The translations under genes were made by a program, and so were the position numbers. Below are positions 1-11,593 of a stretch of 64,000 nt of DNA, one piece after another; within the stretch, counting starts at the first letter, position 1; each line of letters opens with the position of its first letter. Under the pieces are notes generated by a model. That model made no database searches and was not told the origin of the DNA. It was given only the letters and a program-made list of their open reading frames with translations. The DNA is from Odontesthes bonariensis (Eukaryota > Chordata > Actinopteri > Atheriniformes > Atherinopsidae). The DNA is taken from NCBI RefSeq assembly GCF_027942865.1, contig NC_134510.1, positions 19,833,209-19,897,208 of the forward strand, written 5' to 3'.

Positions 1-545
1 TGCCCCCACACCCATTTCCATCAACAGTGAGACTGTGGAAGTGGTCCAGGATTAAGTGACCTTGGAGTACACCTGGACAATAAACTGAACTGGGCCAAGA
101 ACACGGAGGCTGTGTCAGAGCCAGCTCTATTTCCTGATTTCCGATGTAAGTAACATCATGCTGAGGATGATCTAGCAGTCGGTGGTAGCCAGTGCCATCT
201 TCTTTGGTTTGGTGTGCTGGAGCAGCAGGCTGAGGGCAGCAAACGCCAACAAGATCAACAAGATCATCAGGAAGGCTGGCTCCATCCTGGGGGTCCAGCT
301 TGACTCTTTGTTGGTGGTGTCTGAGAGGAGGATGCTGTGTAAACTGCATAGCCTCCTGGAAAACAACACTCACCCTCTCTACCAGGTGCTAACGTCGCGC
401 AGAAGCACCTTCAGCAACAGACTCATTCCACCCCTGTGCAAGACTGAACGCCAGACGAAGTCCTTTCTGCCTGTGGCCATCAGACTGTTTAACTCATCTA
501 CCTCAGGGCGAGAGAGGTTCAGTGGAAAACCTGCATCCTGAGGCA
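1..545 (+). mobile_element. LINE 3' end (reverse transcriptase C-terminus), truncated by window edge
   Basis: The plus strand reads as the far C-terminal part of a non-LTR retrotransposon ORF2. Recognisable stretches are a YLGVHLDNKLNW-like segment near 60-95 (interrupted), then an open frame from 182 to 541 with motifs such as INKIIRKAGSILGVQLDSL and FSNRLIPPLC, ending in FLPVAIRLFNSS. This tail is shared by many fish LINE ORF2 proteins. The 5' part lies outside the window or is lost, and the first 180 bases are not in one frame, so this is a dead copy. The clade cannot be fixed from the C-terminus alone. Confidence 0.75.
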
Positions 546-2321
546 AAATGTCACTTTACCCAATACCACTTTATGCAATGACACTTCTCCCGATGCCACT
601 GAGTAGCATGTGACAGTACGCCTCCTTTGCATAGTAGATGTCCACCTTTTTAAAATACCACGTGACTCCAAAAAAAAATATTTTGTCTCAATCTGAAATT
701 AGTGTGTATGATGGTCGCTTTGAATTAGAGAAGGACACTTCTGTAGACCCTGTAAGTGATATATTAAAAAGGCTTTTTCAAAAAGCCAATTTTGGTCATT
801 TTTCTTGATAAATTAGCCTGCATTTACAGTAACAGACATATTTGATTTGGTTCTGCACCTAGTGATTACTCTGTGCTCTATGTTTGCCAGCATTTTATGT
901 TTTGTCTCAAGCTCTTTGCAAACTGTGAGCTTTTTTTTTTTACCCTGAGATGGTAATATGCTGTCTGATATAAAAACTTCAGGCCTGCTGCCCGTGGAAC
1001 GTTCACAGCACATGAACACGGCATTGTTACGAATTTTGTCGGCTGCTCTGATGACAGTTTTGTTATTAGCGTCATTATCATTATTGCCAACAAAACAAAC
1101 TGGATATTTCTTCATTACAATGCACGCTGCTTACAAGGAATCCACTCTTGTTGTTGCCGTGGTGATATGTTCTGGCAGTGTTTGGGGGTATGTCATGTCC
1201 TCTGGAGACAGACAAGGGGATAGCTCAGATGTTAAACAAGAGATTTAACGCTGCTGCTTTGAGGATGCACCAACCCAATCCTCAGCTTCTAATTAAGTCG
1301 GTTGTGTGTTCGAGTTGGTGGGTCAGACCAACCTGTCTGAGCCAATCAGGAGCTGCTGCAGATCCTGCTTTTGGTTTCCAGAATAAAGAGCCATATTTTG
1401 AGAAAATGAATCTTTCATACATTTTCCTCCAGCAGAGGAGACTTTTATCTTAGTCCATTTGCATTTTTGTCATCCAAGCAATTTACATTTTTATAGCATA
1501 ATTAATGAACAAGAAAGTAATTTCCATTTCCTTGCTCTCTTCACCAGAACATTGTCAAGAGCATATCTGATGCAGAGGGACCTGCATTTGGGGACGTGTG
1601 GGAGTGTTTCTGAGCACCAGAGAGACATCTGAGTGAGCAAAAAGAGAAGCAAACAACTGGGTGATTGTTTTCAAGCAAAAGCGTCCAGCTGAATATGCTG
1701 TCACAATTAAACGGAGACAAGAGGATGAGGGCATTCAGGTGCAAATTGAGGCCAAAGCGTCTTTACCTTCGGCTGGAGCTTACATCAAATACAAAGAAGC
1801 AGGCTTCTGCAACAAATTACGCCATTTAAATAGCACTGTAGAAAAAGATTTTCCCAAGTAGCATTCATATATCCCAGCCTGCAAAGATGAAACAGCATAA
1901 TTCATCACAATTGCCCTCCTGGTCAATGACCCCATTCTGTCAATAGCTTATTATTGTTTCTGATGCATTATATTATATTTGTAAGGAAGCGTATACTGCT
2001 CAAAAACATAATCAATTCCCGAGTTAAAGCTGAAATGGCATTTAGAATACAAGAACCAGAAGAAATGGAAAAAAAAATGGAACGTTGACTGATTCAACTT
2101 CCAGTGATTTAATTTCAAAATAACCTAAAACGTCTTCTGCAGGATGGACACAATAAGAACAATAGATTAACTTTAAATGAATAAACGCAATGGTGCAGCA
2201 AATTTGTTAAGCTTCTTGTGTTCGAATTTAGCAAGAAGTATGAAAGTGCATGAAAAACATCTATGACACTATAAATCAGGAAAAAAAAACAATTCAACTT
2301 CAACTCCACTAAGAGTAGTAA
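546..2321. other. Intergenic, no gene seen
   Basis: AT-rich sequence with only short chance frames. No splice-linked coding pattern or known repeat was recognised. Confidence 0.6.
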
Positions 2322-3165
2322 TACAACACCAACTCAAAAAATGTTGGGACGCTGAGTTAAATGTTTTTTAAAAACCTAATGAGAAATATTAGCTCATCTT
2401 CGATTTGATGGCAGCAACACATCATGAAAAAGTTGACACGGGGGGGGGGGGGCAACAAAAGCTGGAAAAGTAAGTGATGCTAAAAAAAAGCTGGAGGAAT
2501 ATGTTGCACCTAATCGGGTTAATTGACAACAGGCCGGTAATATTGCTTAGCATAAAAAGAGCACCTTAGAGAGGCAGAGTCTCTCAGCAGTAAAGATGGG
2601 CAGAGGTCTGGCAATCTACTAAAAAAAAAAAAAAAATCCACAAATTTTTTAGTAATTTCAAAATAATGTTGATTACAAAGACTTTGAATATAACATCTAG
2701 AATACATTATATTATATTGTAACATGCACATCAGTGCTGAAAGGTATATACAGGGTTTAGAGCAACAGACATTTTTCACCAATTGACAACATTTGGCACA
2801 TCATGAAACACAAAAAAGACCCATGACTGCTGAGTTGCTGGAATCCTAATTCGGACAAGAATGGAAAAGCTTTCCTCTCCCAAAGCTCCAGCATCTGCTC
2901 TCATTAGTTCCCAGAAGTTTAGTGACTTGCAGAGGGAAGAGGGAATGCAACAAAGTGATAAACATGGCCCTGCCCCAACTTCTTATTGAGAGATGTTGCT
3001 GCCAACAAGTTCAAGATGAGCCGATATCTTTTGTGAATTAGCGAAATATCCCACTTTCAACATTTGACACATTTTCTATGTTGTACTGTTAATAAAATAT
3101 TGATTAATGAGATTTGGAAATCCCTGCATTCTCTTTTCATTTACACGAACACAGCATTTTTTTAA
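2322..3165 (+). mobile_element. Tc1/mariner-type DNA transposon relic, internally deleted
   Basis: A TA at 2322 is followed by a left end resembling the fish Tc1-like terminus with AAAAAATGTTGGGACGCTG. Then come the element's usual 5' landmarks (GAGAGGCAGAGTCTCTCAGC and AAAGATGGGCAGAGGT near 2570-2610). The sequence jumps near 2710-2730 to the C-terminal transposase region (TGCTGAAAGGTATATACAGG, then CACCAATTGACAACATTTGGC, equivalent to the SPIENIW motif). It ends in the 3' part with TTAATAAAATATTGATTAATGA near 3090. The right terminal repeat has decayed. A poly-G run sits at about 2440-2451. Related pieces lie at 14,444-14,632 and 63,684-64,000. Confidence 0.8.
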
Positions 3166-6100
3166 AATTTAGATTGAAGAAATACAACGATTTCAAAGTA
3201 AATCCTTATTCATACACATACATGTATAAAACTTTTGAAGGGTGAGCGGATGAGAGCACTCAATCCTGGCTTCATCGGGGTGTTTTCTGGACCCCGAGCT
3301 CAATGTGAACTGAGCCAAATCCTTCTCAAAACCTTCCTTGCCAAAAAGCGACCAGGTGTTTACCCCCAAGTCCTAATGTTTAAACTACTATCAGAGCTCT
3401 GTTCAGATGAGACCAACTGCAGCTGTGTCCCCAGCTGCAGTTGTAGTTGGATTTGCTGTCTGTGAAAAAAAGTGCTGGATCTGAAACACAAACACAAGGG
3501 GGGCAGGACAGCAATGGGAGAGAGGGCTGTGTGCTCTTCAGTATCAGATAGAGCAGACATATTATGCACACTGTGTACAAACATCCCTGGTGCTGCAGCA
3601 CAGGAGATTGTTTAAGCCACGTGTTTATGAATGTTTTGGACTTCCCCTGAGTGCACTTCCCCATGAGACACGAGCACCAACACACAGGAGGCTCACGGAG
3701 CCGAAAGCAGGTCAACACACATGTGAAGAGATTATGGACTGTTTGGTTTGACATCTTTTACAGGTGGCAGCTGAAAGCATTTAAAAGTTTAAAACGATAG
3801 CATTTGAAATACAAAATATTTTTTCAAATGTGAGCAACTGAGCCAAATTCGTCAAATCGTTGCTCTTAGATCGAGTCAGAAAACCGAGATGGAGGACAAA
3901 AGTTATAAAGAAGAAAAGTGTCATAAGTTGAATTCATTACTTTTGTTCTCAATCTCCTGAATTACAGGCTCTACCATGTAATGATATTACTGAACAGAGA
4001 TTAAGTTTCAACCCACCAGCGCTGACTTTCCAGTTCCCCTACATTATTTCACTATGCTGTAGGTAACTATAGGAACTAGTCCTGTGAAGTGCATTAGTTT
4101 TATGACTGAATTAAAGAAAAGATGGACGATAACTGGCTGCCTTTCGCATTGGGAACATTTTGTATGAAATGTGGCCTTGTATAATTGGAGAGAAAGTGGT
4201 GTATAACTGTGACACCACAGATTCTCACATACAATTTATTACTGAATGGGAGGGAAAACGCTTTCAAATGACTCTTACCCTGTCAAGAAAAAAGAAAAGA
4301 AAAGACATTTCGAGAGACTTTGCATATCTTTTACTGCACATGCAGATACGTTGGGTTCATTTTGAGCGTTTGTGACAAACGATGTGCCAAATCTCAAGTG
4401 AGATAGCTGCAGTATTCTTTACCACCACAGATGAGGGGCTTTCGGGCAGAGCACTCAAACCCCTGCTGCTCCGGTGGGGCCGCCTGCACAGTGGATACAG
4501 CCGAAGCTCGTGAATCTATTCTGACTAAATAAAGGTTCAGAAGTTAATCTTTTCTGCGTGGCATGCAGATTAACTTCTTATCTCTTAGCACAATCAGTCA
4601 AATGAAATGTCACAATCACTGGTGTGACCTTGTTGCAGCAGTCAACTGAAATCCTATCACGTCCCTCAGCTTAGTGGGCTTTACAGAGACAGAAGCCTAA
4701 ATGTATGATACATATATATCGACACTCACAAAATTTAAAGCGTATCTTATTTTTTTTTACAGAACTCTAGCCTCTTTACTGGCTGCCTCTATTTGTATTT
4801 CTTAATTAGGCTGCAACGCCCCCTCAGGACAGGGGCTTCATGTCCAAATTGAGATTTTACCTGATCGTATCACCACGGGAAACGATAAGAGTTGCTAAAG
4901 CGATTTTAGTTCAAAAGGAGTTTGAATGTGTGCGATAAATTCACAAATGATCAACATCAGCAACAACATCGAGAACTGGGACTGTCAGATGTGCTAATCT
5001 GTTCCCTGTTGACAAATTCCACAAAACTTTTACCTCCTGTTTTATTAGTTGCTTCCTAAAATGATGAGGGTTCATCCTCTGGACACCATGAATGTAACAT
5101 TGCAGTCCCTCATCATGTTGATAGGAATACCCTAAATGTCAAAGGATTCTCATTTGCAAGCGCATAATGTTGATTTAACTGTCTACAACAAGAGTTTCAC
5201 AGGTTTACTGTTAAAAAAAAACACATTACTTTTCTTTTATATTAAACACCCCTTGTTTCACCTCCTGTGTTAAACTTTGCCATTTGTTTCTGTCAGTAAG
5301 CTGTTTATTTTTTAGTCATCCCTCTGCAACACGCACAGAACATTCACTGTTCATTCTGTTCAATCTGTGGTTCATCCAAAGTTAGATTAACAAGAACCAT
5401 AAACATAGCATAGCTGCTACAAGAGATGCTGCCAAACGCAATTTCGTTGTATTCTTGTACAATGACAATAAAGCTTCTTACCTAAGCAAACGTTTAAAGA
5501 ATGCTCGCAAAAGATCATGCATTAGCTTTACTTTTGGGATGCAGCCATGCTTTTGTCCTCTTTAAGGCTTTAAACACAAGAGTAAATATATCTTTTTGGC
5601 ATGGCTGGAACATATCGGTGTAATCGAGATTAATCAACTTCATCCTGAAGGTTAAGGCATGTGCTACCCATCTGCTTTTGGATAGTCAATGGAGGAAAAT
5701 TATGGATTTAGATTAGCACCACCAGGTGATACTGGGATAGCGCATGCTTTTAAGGATTTGAACATTCAATTTCCATAAGCATTTTAATGTCAATCAGTAA
5801 AACCTAAATATAGAATCATGAACAGGCCTTTAGTGTGCACACTTTCACTATACATACAAATCCTAAGAGAGGACTCATAACTGCTTCCACATTGTTAGAA
5901 ACTACAAGGAGCTTTCTGTGTCCATCCTCTTCACAAGGAGGCAATAGATAGCTCTGCTGTGAGAAAACACTTCCCCCATATTTGTGTCAAACAGATTTTT
6001 TTTTATAATTTTATGACAATCAAAACAAACTTTTGGGAACATTCCTGCAACCAAAGAAAAATGTCAATACAACCAGACGAGACGTTCTGTAAAGGTTGCA

Positions 6101-6290
6101 CAAAGTGTTCCCACATTATGGACTTTCAGAGAGCAATATGCAAACCAAAATATGTAACTGATACTGACATTTCCTGTTAAACCATATGACAGCCACAGGA
6201 AATGTTATATCCTCTCATGAGCAATGATCCTGCATTGTTCTAGAAACCAGCATTTTGTCAGCTGGTGGTTTGGCTGTCAAGAAGCCATTC
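3166..6290. other. Intergenic, no gene seen
   Basis: About 3.1 kb of AT-rich sequence. Open frames here are short and Cys-rich by chance (for example 3,380-3,754 minus). The only piece I could relate to a repeat is the LINE-like tail at about 5,425-5,485. Confidence 0.6.
5425..5485 (+). repeat. LINE 3' tail fragment
   Basis: The segment contains AATTTCGTTGTATTCTTGTA followed by CAATGACAATAAAGCTTCTT. I recognise this ending as that of several fish LINEs: a conserved 3' UTR end with an AATAAA-like signal. No coding part is attached, which fits a severely 5'-truncated copy. Confidence 0.5.
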
Positions 6291-6294
6291 TTAA

Positions 6295-9290
6295 AGTCAA
6301 AAGTCAAAGTCAAATTTATTTGTATAGCACATTTCATGTACAAAACAATTCAAAGTGCTTTACATAAAATAAAAGCATTGCAGCAGGGAGTGGAAGAAGC
6401 ATTAAAAATACATGAAGGAATATAAAGAGAAACAAATAATATAATTATAATAAATTTAAAAACAAGCAACAGTCCAGATAAGTTCAAAGATACCGTGCAG
6501 ATTTTATGCATAGACACATGAGAAACGAAATGTTTTTAACCTGGATTTAAAAATGTCTACATTTGGTGAAAGTTTAATCTCCACTGGCAGTTTGTTCCAC
6601 TTGTTTGCAGCATAACAGCTAAATGCTGCTTCTCCATGTTTAGTCTGGACTCTGGACTGGACCAGCTGACCTGAGTCCTTGGATCTAAGAGCTCTGCTGG
6701 GTTTATATTCTCTGAACATATCACAGATGTATTTTGGGCCTAAACCGTTCTGGGATTTGTAAACCATCAGCAGGCTTTTAAAATCTATTCTGTGACTGAC
6801 TGGAAGCCAGAGTAAAGATTTTAAAGCTGCTGTGATGTGTTCAGATCTCTTAGTCCGGGTTAAAACTCTAGCAGCAGCGTTCTGGATGAGCTGCAGATGT
6901 TTAATGCTCTTTTTGGGAAGTCCAGTTAAAAGAGCATTACAGTAATCAAGTCTACTGGAGATGAATGCATGGATGAGTTTCTCCTGGTCTTTTTGGGAGA
7001 GGAAACCTTTAATTCTGTTGATGTTTCTGAGATGGTAAAAAGCTGCCTTGGTGACAGCTTTGATGTGGCTGCTGAAAGTCAGATCTGAGTCTATCAACAC
7101 TCCAAGGTTACGAACTTGGTCAGTGATTGTAAGGTCCCGAGTCTCAAGATATTTACCAACGCTGACCCTCTTCTCTTTGCTACCAAACAGAATGATCTCA
7201 GTTTTGTCTTCATTTAATTGTAGAAAATTCTCTTTCATCCAGGTGTTTACTTCCTCCAGACACTGACACAGTACGTCTGCTGGGCTGCCGTCGTCCGGTG
7301 ACAGAGACACATAAAGTTGTGTATCGTCTGCATAACTGTGAAAATTGATGTGAAAGTTCTGCAATATCTGACCCAAAGGGAGCATATACAAGTTAAACAG
7401 AAGAGGTCCAAGAATTGAACCCTGGGGTCATGACTCCACATGTCATGGCCACTCGCTCAGATTCATAGCTGCCAATTGTAACAAAATAACTCCGGCCTTC
7501 TAAGTAGGACCTGAACCAGTTAAGGACCGCTCCAGAAAGTCCAACCCAGTTTTCCAGCCTGTGCAACAGGATTCTGTGATCTACAGTATCAAACGCAGCG
7601 CTGAGGTCCAACAGAACCAGGACTGAAACATTACCAGAATCAGTATTCGACCTGATGTCGTTTAACACTTTGACCAGAGCTGTTTCAGTGCTGTGATGAC
7701 GTCTGAAGCCTGATTGAAAGTTATCAAGACTTCCACTTTCATTCAGAAAGTCGTTGAGCTGGTTAAATACAACTTTCTCAATAATCTTGGATATAAAAGA
7801 GAGATTAGAGACAGGTCTGTAGTTGTTCATCATAGAGGCATCTAGAGTTCTCTTCTTTAGGAGTGGCTTAATGGCAGCAAACAGAGTGCGAGAATTGTTG
7901 ACATTCTTATTAATCATTTCAGATAAATGCAGCTGTCTGGCCTTGCACAGCTCATTGTTATAACTACGCAGGCTTTGTTTGTACAGCTCATAGTGAATCT
8001 GAAGCTTTGTTTTCCTCCATTTATGTTCAGCTTTCCTGCATTCTCTTTTCAGGTTTTTGACCGTAGTGGTGTTTCTCCATGGGGTTTTCTGTTTGATCAA
8101 GGTGCTCTTGATTCTTATCGGTGCAACAGCTTCCATTACATTCAAAATTTTCAAGTCAAAATGATCCAGCAGTCCTTCAACCGACTCTGCACTCATTATT
8201 GGTAACATAGCTATGGCCTCACTAAACTGAGCACTTGTTTTCTCATTGATGTACCTCTTTTTAACTGAGAAGCTGGTTGTTTGAACATTTTGAGTGACAA
8301 ATAAATCAAATAAAATACAAAAATGGTCAGACAAGGCCAAGTCAACAGAAGAAATATCAACACCTTTAGAAATGACCAGGTCCAGAATGTGACCTCGAAG
8401 GTGGGTAGGTTCTGTTACATGTTGCCACAAACCAAACATGTCCAGCACAGAAAATAATTCTTTGGCATTACCATCCATCATGTTATCTATGTGAATGTTA
8501 AAATCCCCGGTCAAGATAAAATGGTTCAAATCAGTCAAAATAACAGACTATAATTCAGAAAATTCATCAATAAAACTTGCACAGTATCCTGGAGATGTGT
8601 AAATGATTAAGAACAGGATTTTAGGAACACCCTCTAAAATAAAACTAAGATATTCAAAAGGGGCCGTGGCTCAGTGGTTAGCGTCAGTCGTCCAATAACC
8701 GGCAGGTTCAATTCCCACTCTTGTCACTCAAAAAATTGGTGGAACTGACAGCTGGAGGGGTGTCCATCCACCTCCTTATCACAACTGAGGTGCCCTTGAG
8801 CAAGGCACCATACCCCCATGCTCCCCGGGCGCTGCAAACAGCTGCCCACCTCTCCAGGTTGGCATCTGTCTCTAGACTCTATGAGAGTGTGACCCTGTGC
8901 ATGTGTGTGTCAACAGGTGCCAACCTGGATGGGTTAAAAGCAGAGGACAAATTTTGTGTGTATGCACGACAAATAAAGGATCTTCTTAATCTTTAAATAA
9001 GGCACCTTCCCCCCACCGTTCCTCCCATTTCAGCATTTATCCATAAAACTAAAGTTTGGGGGGGCTGTTTCATTAAGAACAGTAGCACTTGTGCTCTCTG
9101 TTAACCATGTTTTTGTCAGAAAAAGAAAATCTAAATTGTGTGATATTATGAAGTAATTAACTAACAGTGACTTATTGGACAGAGATCTAATATTAAGTAA
9201 GGCTAGCTTTGTGGAGTTTACACTGGTCTCTGTTGTATTCTGAGTTGTACGTGGTACCGTTAACAGATTAGATAGATTCACCCAGCAAGT
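6295..9290 (-). mobile_element. L2-like LINE, 5'-truncated, with frameshift, stop and inserted SINE
   Basis: Minus-strand non-LTR retrotransposon with endonuclease and reverse transcriptase (RT). Endonuclease N-terminus lies at 9,030-9,281 (LALLNIRSLSNKSLLVNYF), and its GDFN and SDHF motifs lie in 7,393-8,538. RT motifs follow: YRPVSNLSFISKIIEKVV, FRRHHSTETALVKVLND, LLDLSAAFDTVDH, then YADD at about 7,318-7,335. The RT frame shifts by a few inserted bases near 7,420-7,440, just before the PQGSILGPLLFN stretch. There is also an in-frame stop near 8,550 between endonuclease parts, and coding sequence is missing at the SINE insertion (8,661-8,995). The 3' UTR ends at about 6,297 in AAAGTCAAA-type short repeats. 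The copy cannot encode an intact protein. Confidence 0.88.
8661..8995 (+). mobile_element. tRNA-derived SINE inserted in the LINE
   Basis: A tRNA-like head carries an A box TGGCTCAGTGG at 8,667-8,677 and a B box GGTTCAATTCC at 8,705-8,715, the two internal RNA polymerase III promoter elements. The body has the teleost SINE stretch AGGTGCCCTTGAGCAAGGCA at about 8,790-8,809. The tail ends in GACAAATAAAGGATCTTC. Orientation is opposite to the host LINE. I could not find a clear target-site duplication, and LINE coding sequence seems to be missing at the junction. Confidence 0.8.
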
Positions 9291-9329
9291 TGACTGTTTT
9301 CGATTTCCTTAAGGGAAGGAAACAGGGAG

Positions 9330-9640
9330 GTGAGGCTGAGGTATGCCAAATGGCCAAAGAACTTGACTGAAAATCACTGGCACCAAGTCTTACGGAGTGA
9401 TGAATTCTCCCCAAAGTGTGTGACTCTACATTACTGAAGCAGTGTGGGATTATCTTGACAGAACACGGAGCAAAAGGCAGCCAACATCCAATAGAAGAGC
9501 TTCTTCCTTCAGCCTGGAGAAGTATTCCTAAAGACTATCCCTGAAGAAATTACTAGAAAGTTTGTTTAAGTCTGGGTTGCAGAATAAAGGGGCTAGTGTT
9601 GGTCAGAAGGATATCAAAAATTTGCTCGAACTTGGGACCT
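9330..9640 (+). mobile_element. Tc1/mariner-like transposase fragment, decayed
   Basis: Plus-strand translation in shifting frames gives KWPKNLTENHWHQVLRSDEF, the Tc1 'W..V..SDE' catalytic-region motif. It then gives pieces like VWDYLDRE, an EELL..AW segment and SIPKDYPEEITRKF, the C-terminal Tc1 pattern. The fragment is interrupted and joins two parts of the transposase directly, so an internal deletion is likely. It appears to be a different Tc1-like family from the one at 2,322. Confidence 0.6.
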
Positions 9641-10308
9641 TTCTTTTTCTAAAAAGCTGGCTCTGGCCCTGCTAATTTCCCTGCGAGTTACCTTCAGATA
9701 AGCAGACTGAGTGAAGTAAAAAAAAATATATATATTTTTAAATTAATTGGAATAAAGAGTTTAATTACCACGTGAATAATATATTTTGCCTTTTCAGTGA
9801 GAAATTCGTGGACAGACGTCATTTAAATCGGATAGCAAACCAAGGCGGTCTTTCTACCGTTTGTTAACCCCAAAACTGGAGGAATTCAATTCTTAAATCG
9901 TGAAAATTGGGAGTTTTATTAAGCTTGTATACTATACCGACTGAACGGTGTGCGCCGTGCATGCGTCCCTGCGCACTGAGGGCTCTCTCACCACTCCCCT
10001 GTGTTTTGGTGCTCAGTGCTCACACCTGAAGTGACGGAGCAGGAGCGGAGCAGAGAGCTGAGAGCGCACAGTCTGCTGCTCCTGCTCAGCACAAACAGGG
10101 CGCATTTGGAGAACAAGAGAGAGGAAAATCTCAAAACCGAGGGGGATGCGCCCATATGACAGACTGCGGACCTCTCTATTGGAATTTATTGTTTCTGTTG
10201 GGAGCTGAGATTTAAGAAATCACTCGCATCTCCAAACAGTTGCACATCTTGCCTGTCGCCTGCGTATCGTCACAGCACCATGCGAGCAGGAGAGACGCGC
10301 CCTGTGCC
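9641..10308 (+). promoter_or_regulatory. TMEM158 upstream region and probable 5' UTR with uORFs
   Basis: The sequence changes from AT-rich to GC-rich at about 9,940, as expected for a promoter and leader. Two upstream ORFs are visible. One spans 10,146-10,208 (20 codons plus stop). The second spans 10,280-10,315 (11 codons plus stop), has A at -3, and its stop lies just past the TMEM158 start, so the two frames overlap. No clear TATA box was seen. Confidence 0.45.
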
Positions 10309-11022
10309 ATGCTGAACAATTCCCCGACTCTCCTGCTGGCTCTGTCCGCGGTGGCGGCGCTTCTCCCGCCATGCCAAAGCTGGAGCGACGAAGACCTCCT
10401 CCTGCCGCCCATAAACTCCTCCAACAGGTTCCTGGCCAACTTGGAGGTGGACGTGCGCTTCTCCAAGAGGTCCGTGGAGGAGAGCGAAGCCTCGCCCGAC
10501 GCCTCTCCCCCGCAGACCATCGGTCCCACTCAGTTCCAATGCAACGTGAGCGTCAACAGACTCCTGCCCACCTCGCTCATGGCCCGCTGGGACAGCAGCT
10601 TCGGCTTCCAGTGTGATGTGCTTATCTACACCACCAACAACCACGGCAGGGCTTTCTTCTCCGCGGCTTTCAACCGGGCCATCTCGCCCGTGGTCATCGA
10701 GCACCTCGGGGTCACCGGAGGTCAGCAGGAGTTGAGACTGTGCGTGGGATGCGGGATGTCCCGGTACCGGAGGTTTGGTCAGGGCAGACTGAGGGGCCAG
10801 CAGACCGGGGATCAGGTCACTTTCTGCTGCGTGGATTTCAGCCTCGACGAGCTGAAGGGGGACAAAAGTTGGAGGCTGAACAGAAAGCCCATCGAGTCGA
10901 CACTTGTGGCTTGCTTCATGACTTTGGTCATCATCGTGTGGAGTGTTGCTGCTCTCATATGGCCAGTCCCGATCATTGCAGGATTTCTGCCCAACGGGAT
11001 GGAGCAGAGGAGACCGAGATAA
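10309..11022 (+). CDS. tmem158: Transmembrane protein 158 (Ras-induced senescence protein 1 family)
   Basis: Single-exon gene, 237 aa, matching the intronless vertebrate TMEM158. I chose the ATG at 10,309 because it begins a signal peptide (LLLALSAVAALLPPCQSW); the open frame extends upstream only through non-ATG codons. Visible family landmarks are a Cys-containing ectodomain with FQCDVLIYTTNNHGRAFFSA, then ELRLCVGCGMSRYRR and FCCVDFSLDEL. These are followed by the nearly invariant juxtamembrane and membrane segment WRLNRKPIESTLVACF and WSVAALIWPVPIIAGFLPNG (membrane helix about residues 201-227). The mammalian Ala/Thr-rich C-terminal tail is absent; the protein stops at EQRRPR. In mammals the gene is induced by oncogenic Ras; the biochemical role is not settled. 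Start-codon use may be limited by the overlapping upstream ORF. Identity is very secure. Confidence 0.95.
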   Translation: MLNNSPTLLLALSAVAALLPPCQSWSDEDLLLPPINSSNRFLANLEVDVRFSKRSVEESEASPDASPPQTIGPTQFQCNVSVNRLLPTSLMARWDSSFGFQCDVLIYTTNNHGRAFFSAAFNRAISPVVIEHLGVTGGQQELRLCVGCGMSRYRRFGQGRLRGQQTGDQVTFCCVDFSLDELKGDKSWRLNRKPIESTLVACFMTLVIIVWSVAALIWPVPIIAGFLPNGMEQRRPR

Positions 11023-11455
11023 CTGTCAAATCTTTATTATAATCATAGCCTGTGCTGCCTATACTATAATTGTAGCCATTCAGCTGTACACATGGACGAA
11101 TGAATGACTGCGGAGATTCTGAGAAAGTTTTGGTTGTTCTCTATCCTTTACACCTCCTCCACGTTAGGACAACCAAGGTAAAGTATGAAGGATTATTGTA
11201 CTAGCCAATAGTAATCTATACTGGGACCAACACCAATGTGTTTTGTATACCCTTGTAGGCCTTCCTATAGATTATGTCAATGTAAACTGTGCAAAAATTT
11301 CTCTTTAAACTGTGTTTGTATAGTTTTTAATCTTTCTAGACAGTTCTTTGCCTTATATTTCCCATGTGTAGGACTTTTGCACTGAAAGCGAAAAGTGTGC
11401 TGTTACCCAACTTATAATCATGTTCAGTCCAAACTTAATGTAAAAGGTTCTTTTC

Positions 11456-11593
11456 CAATAAATTCTGACAAATAGATGTTGTTTATGATCGGGATATACA
11501 CAGACAGTTTCAACTCCTATATTGTTAGATTTATAAAGTCATCAGTACATCATTATGTGTTTATTTGTATTAATGTTCCAAAAGTTTAAATAA
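11456..11593 (+). terminator. TMEM158 polyadenylation signals
   Basis: AATAAA motifs occur at about 11,456-11,461 and 11,588-11,593, following an AT-rich 3' UTR. Either could set the transcript end. Confidence 0.5.

Noticed and set aside
2440-2451. Poly-G and poly-C runs (also about 12,683, 32,121 and 61,570)
   Set aside because: Considered as G-quadruplex signals. They are single homopolymers and may vary or be sequencing artefacts, so no function is claimed.
3380-3754. 124-codon Cys-rich minus-strand ORF
   Set aside because: No ATG context, domain or splice support, and overlapping frames on both strands are equally open. Treated as chance.
8667-8715. tRNA gene suggested by A and B boxes
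   Set aside because: The boxes belong to a SINE head. No anticodon arm or acceptor stem pairing was found.
10270-10704. 144-codon antisense ORF over TMEM158
   Set aside because: A shadow of GC-rich TMEM158 coding sequence on the other strand.
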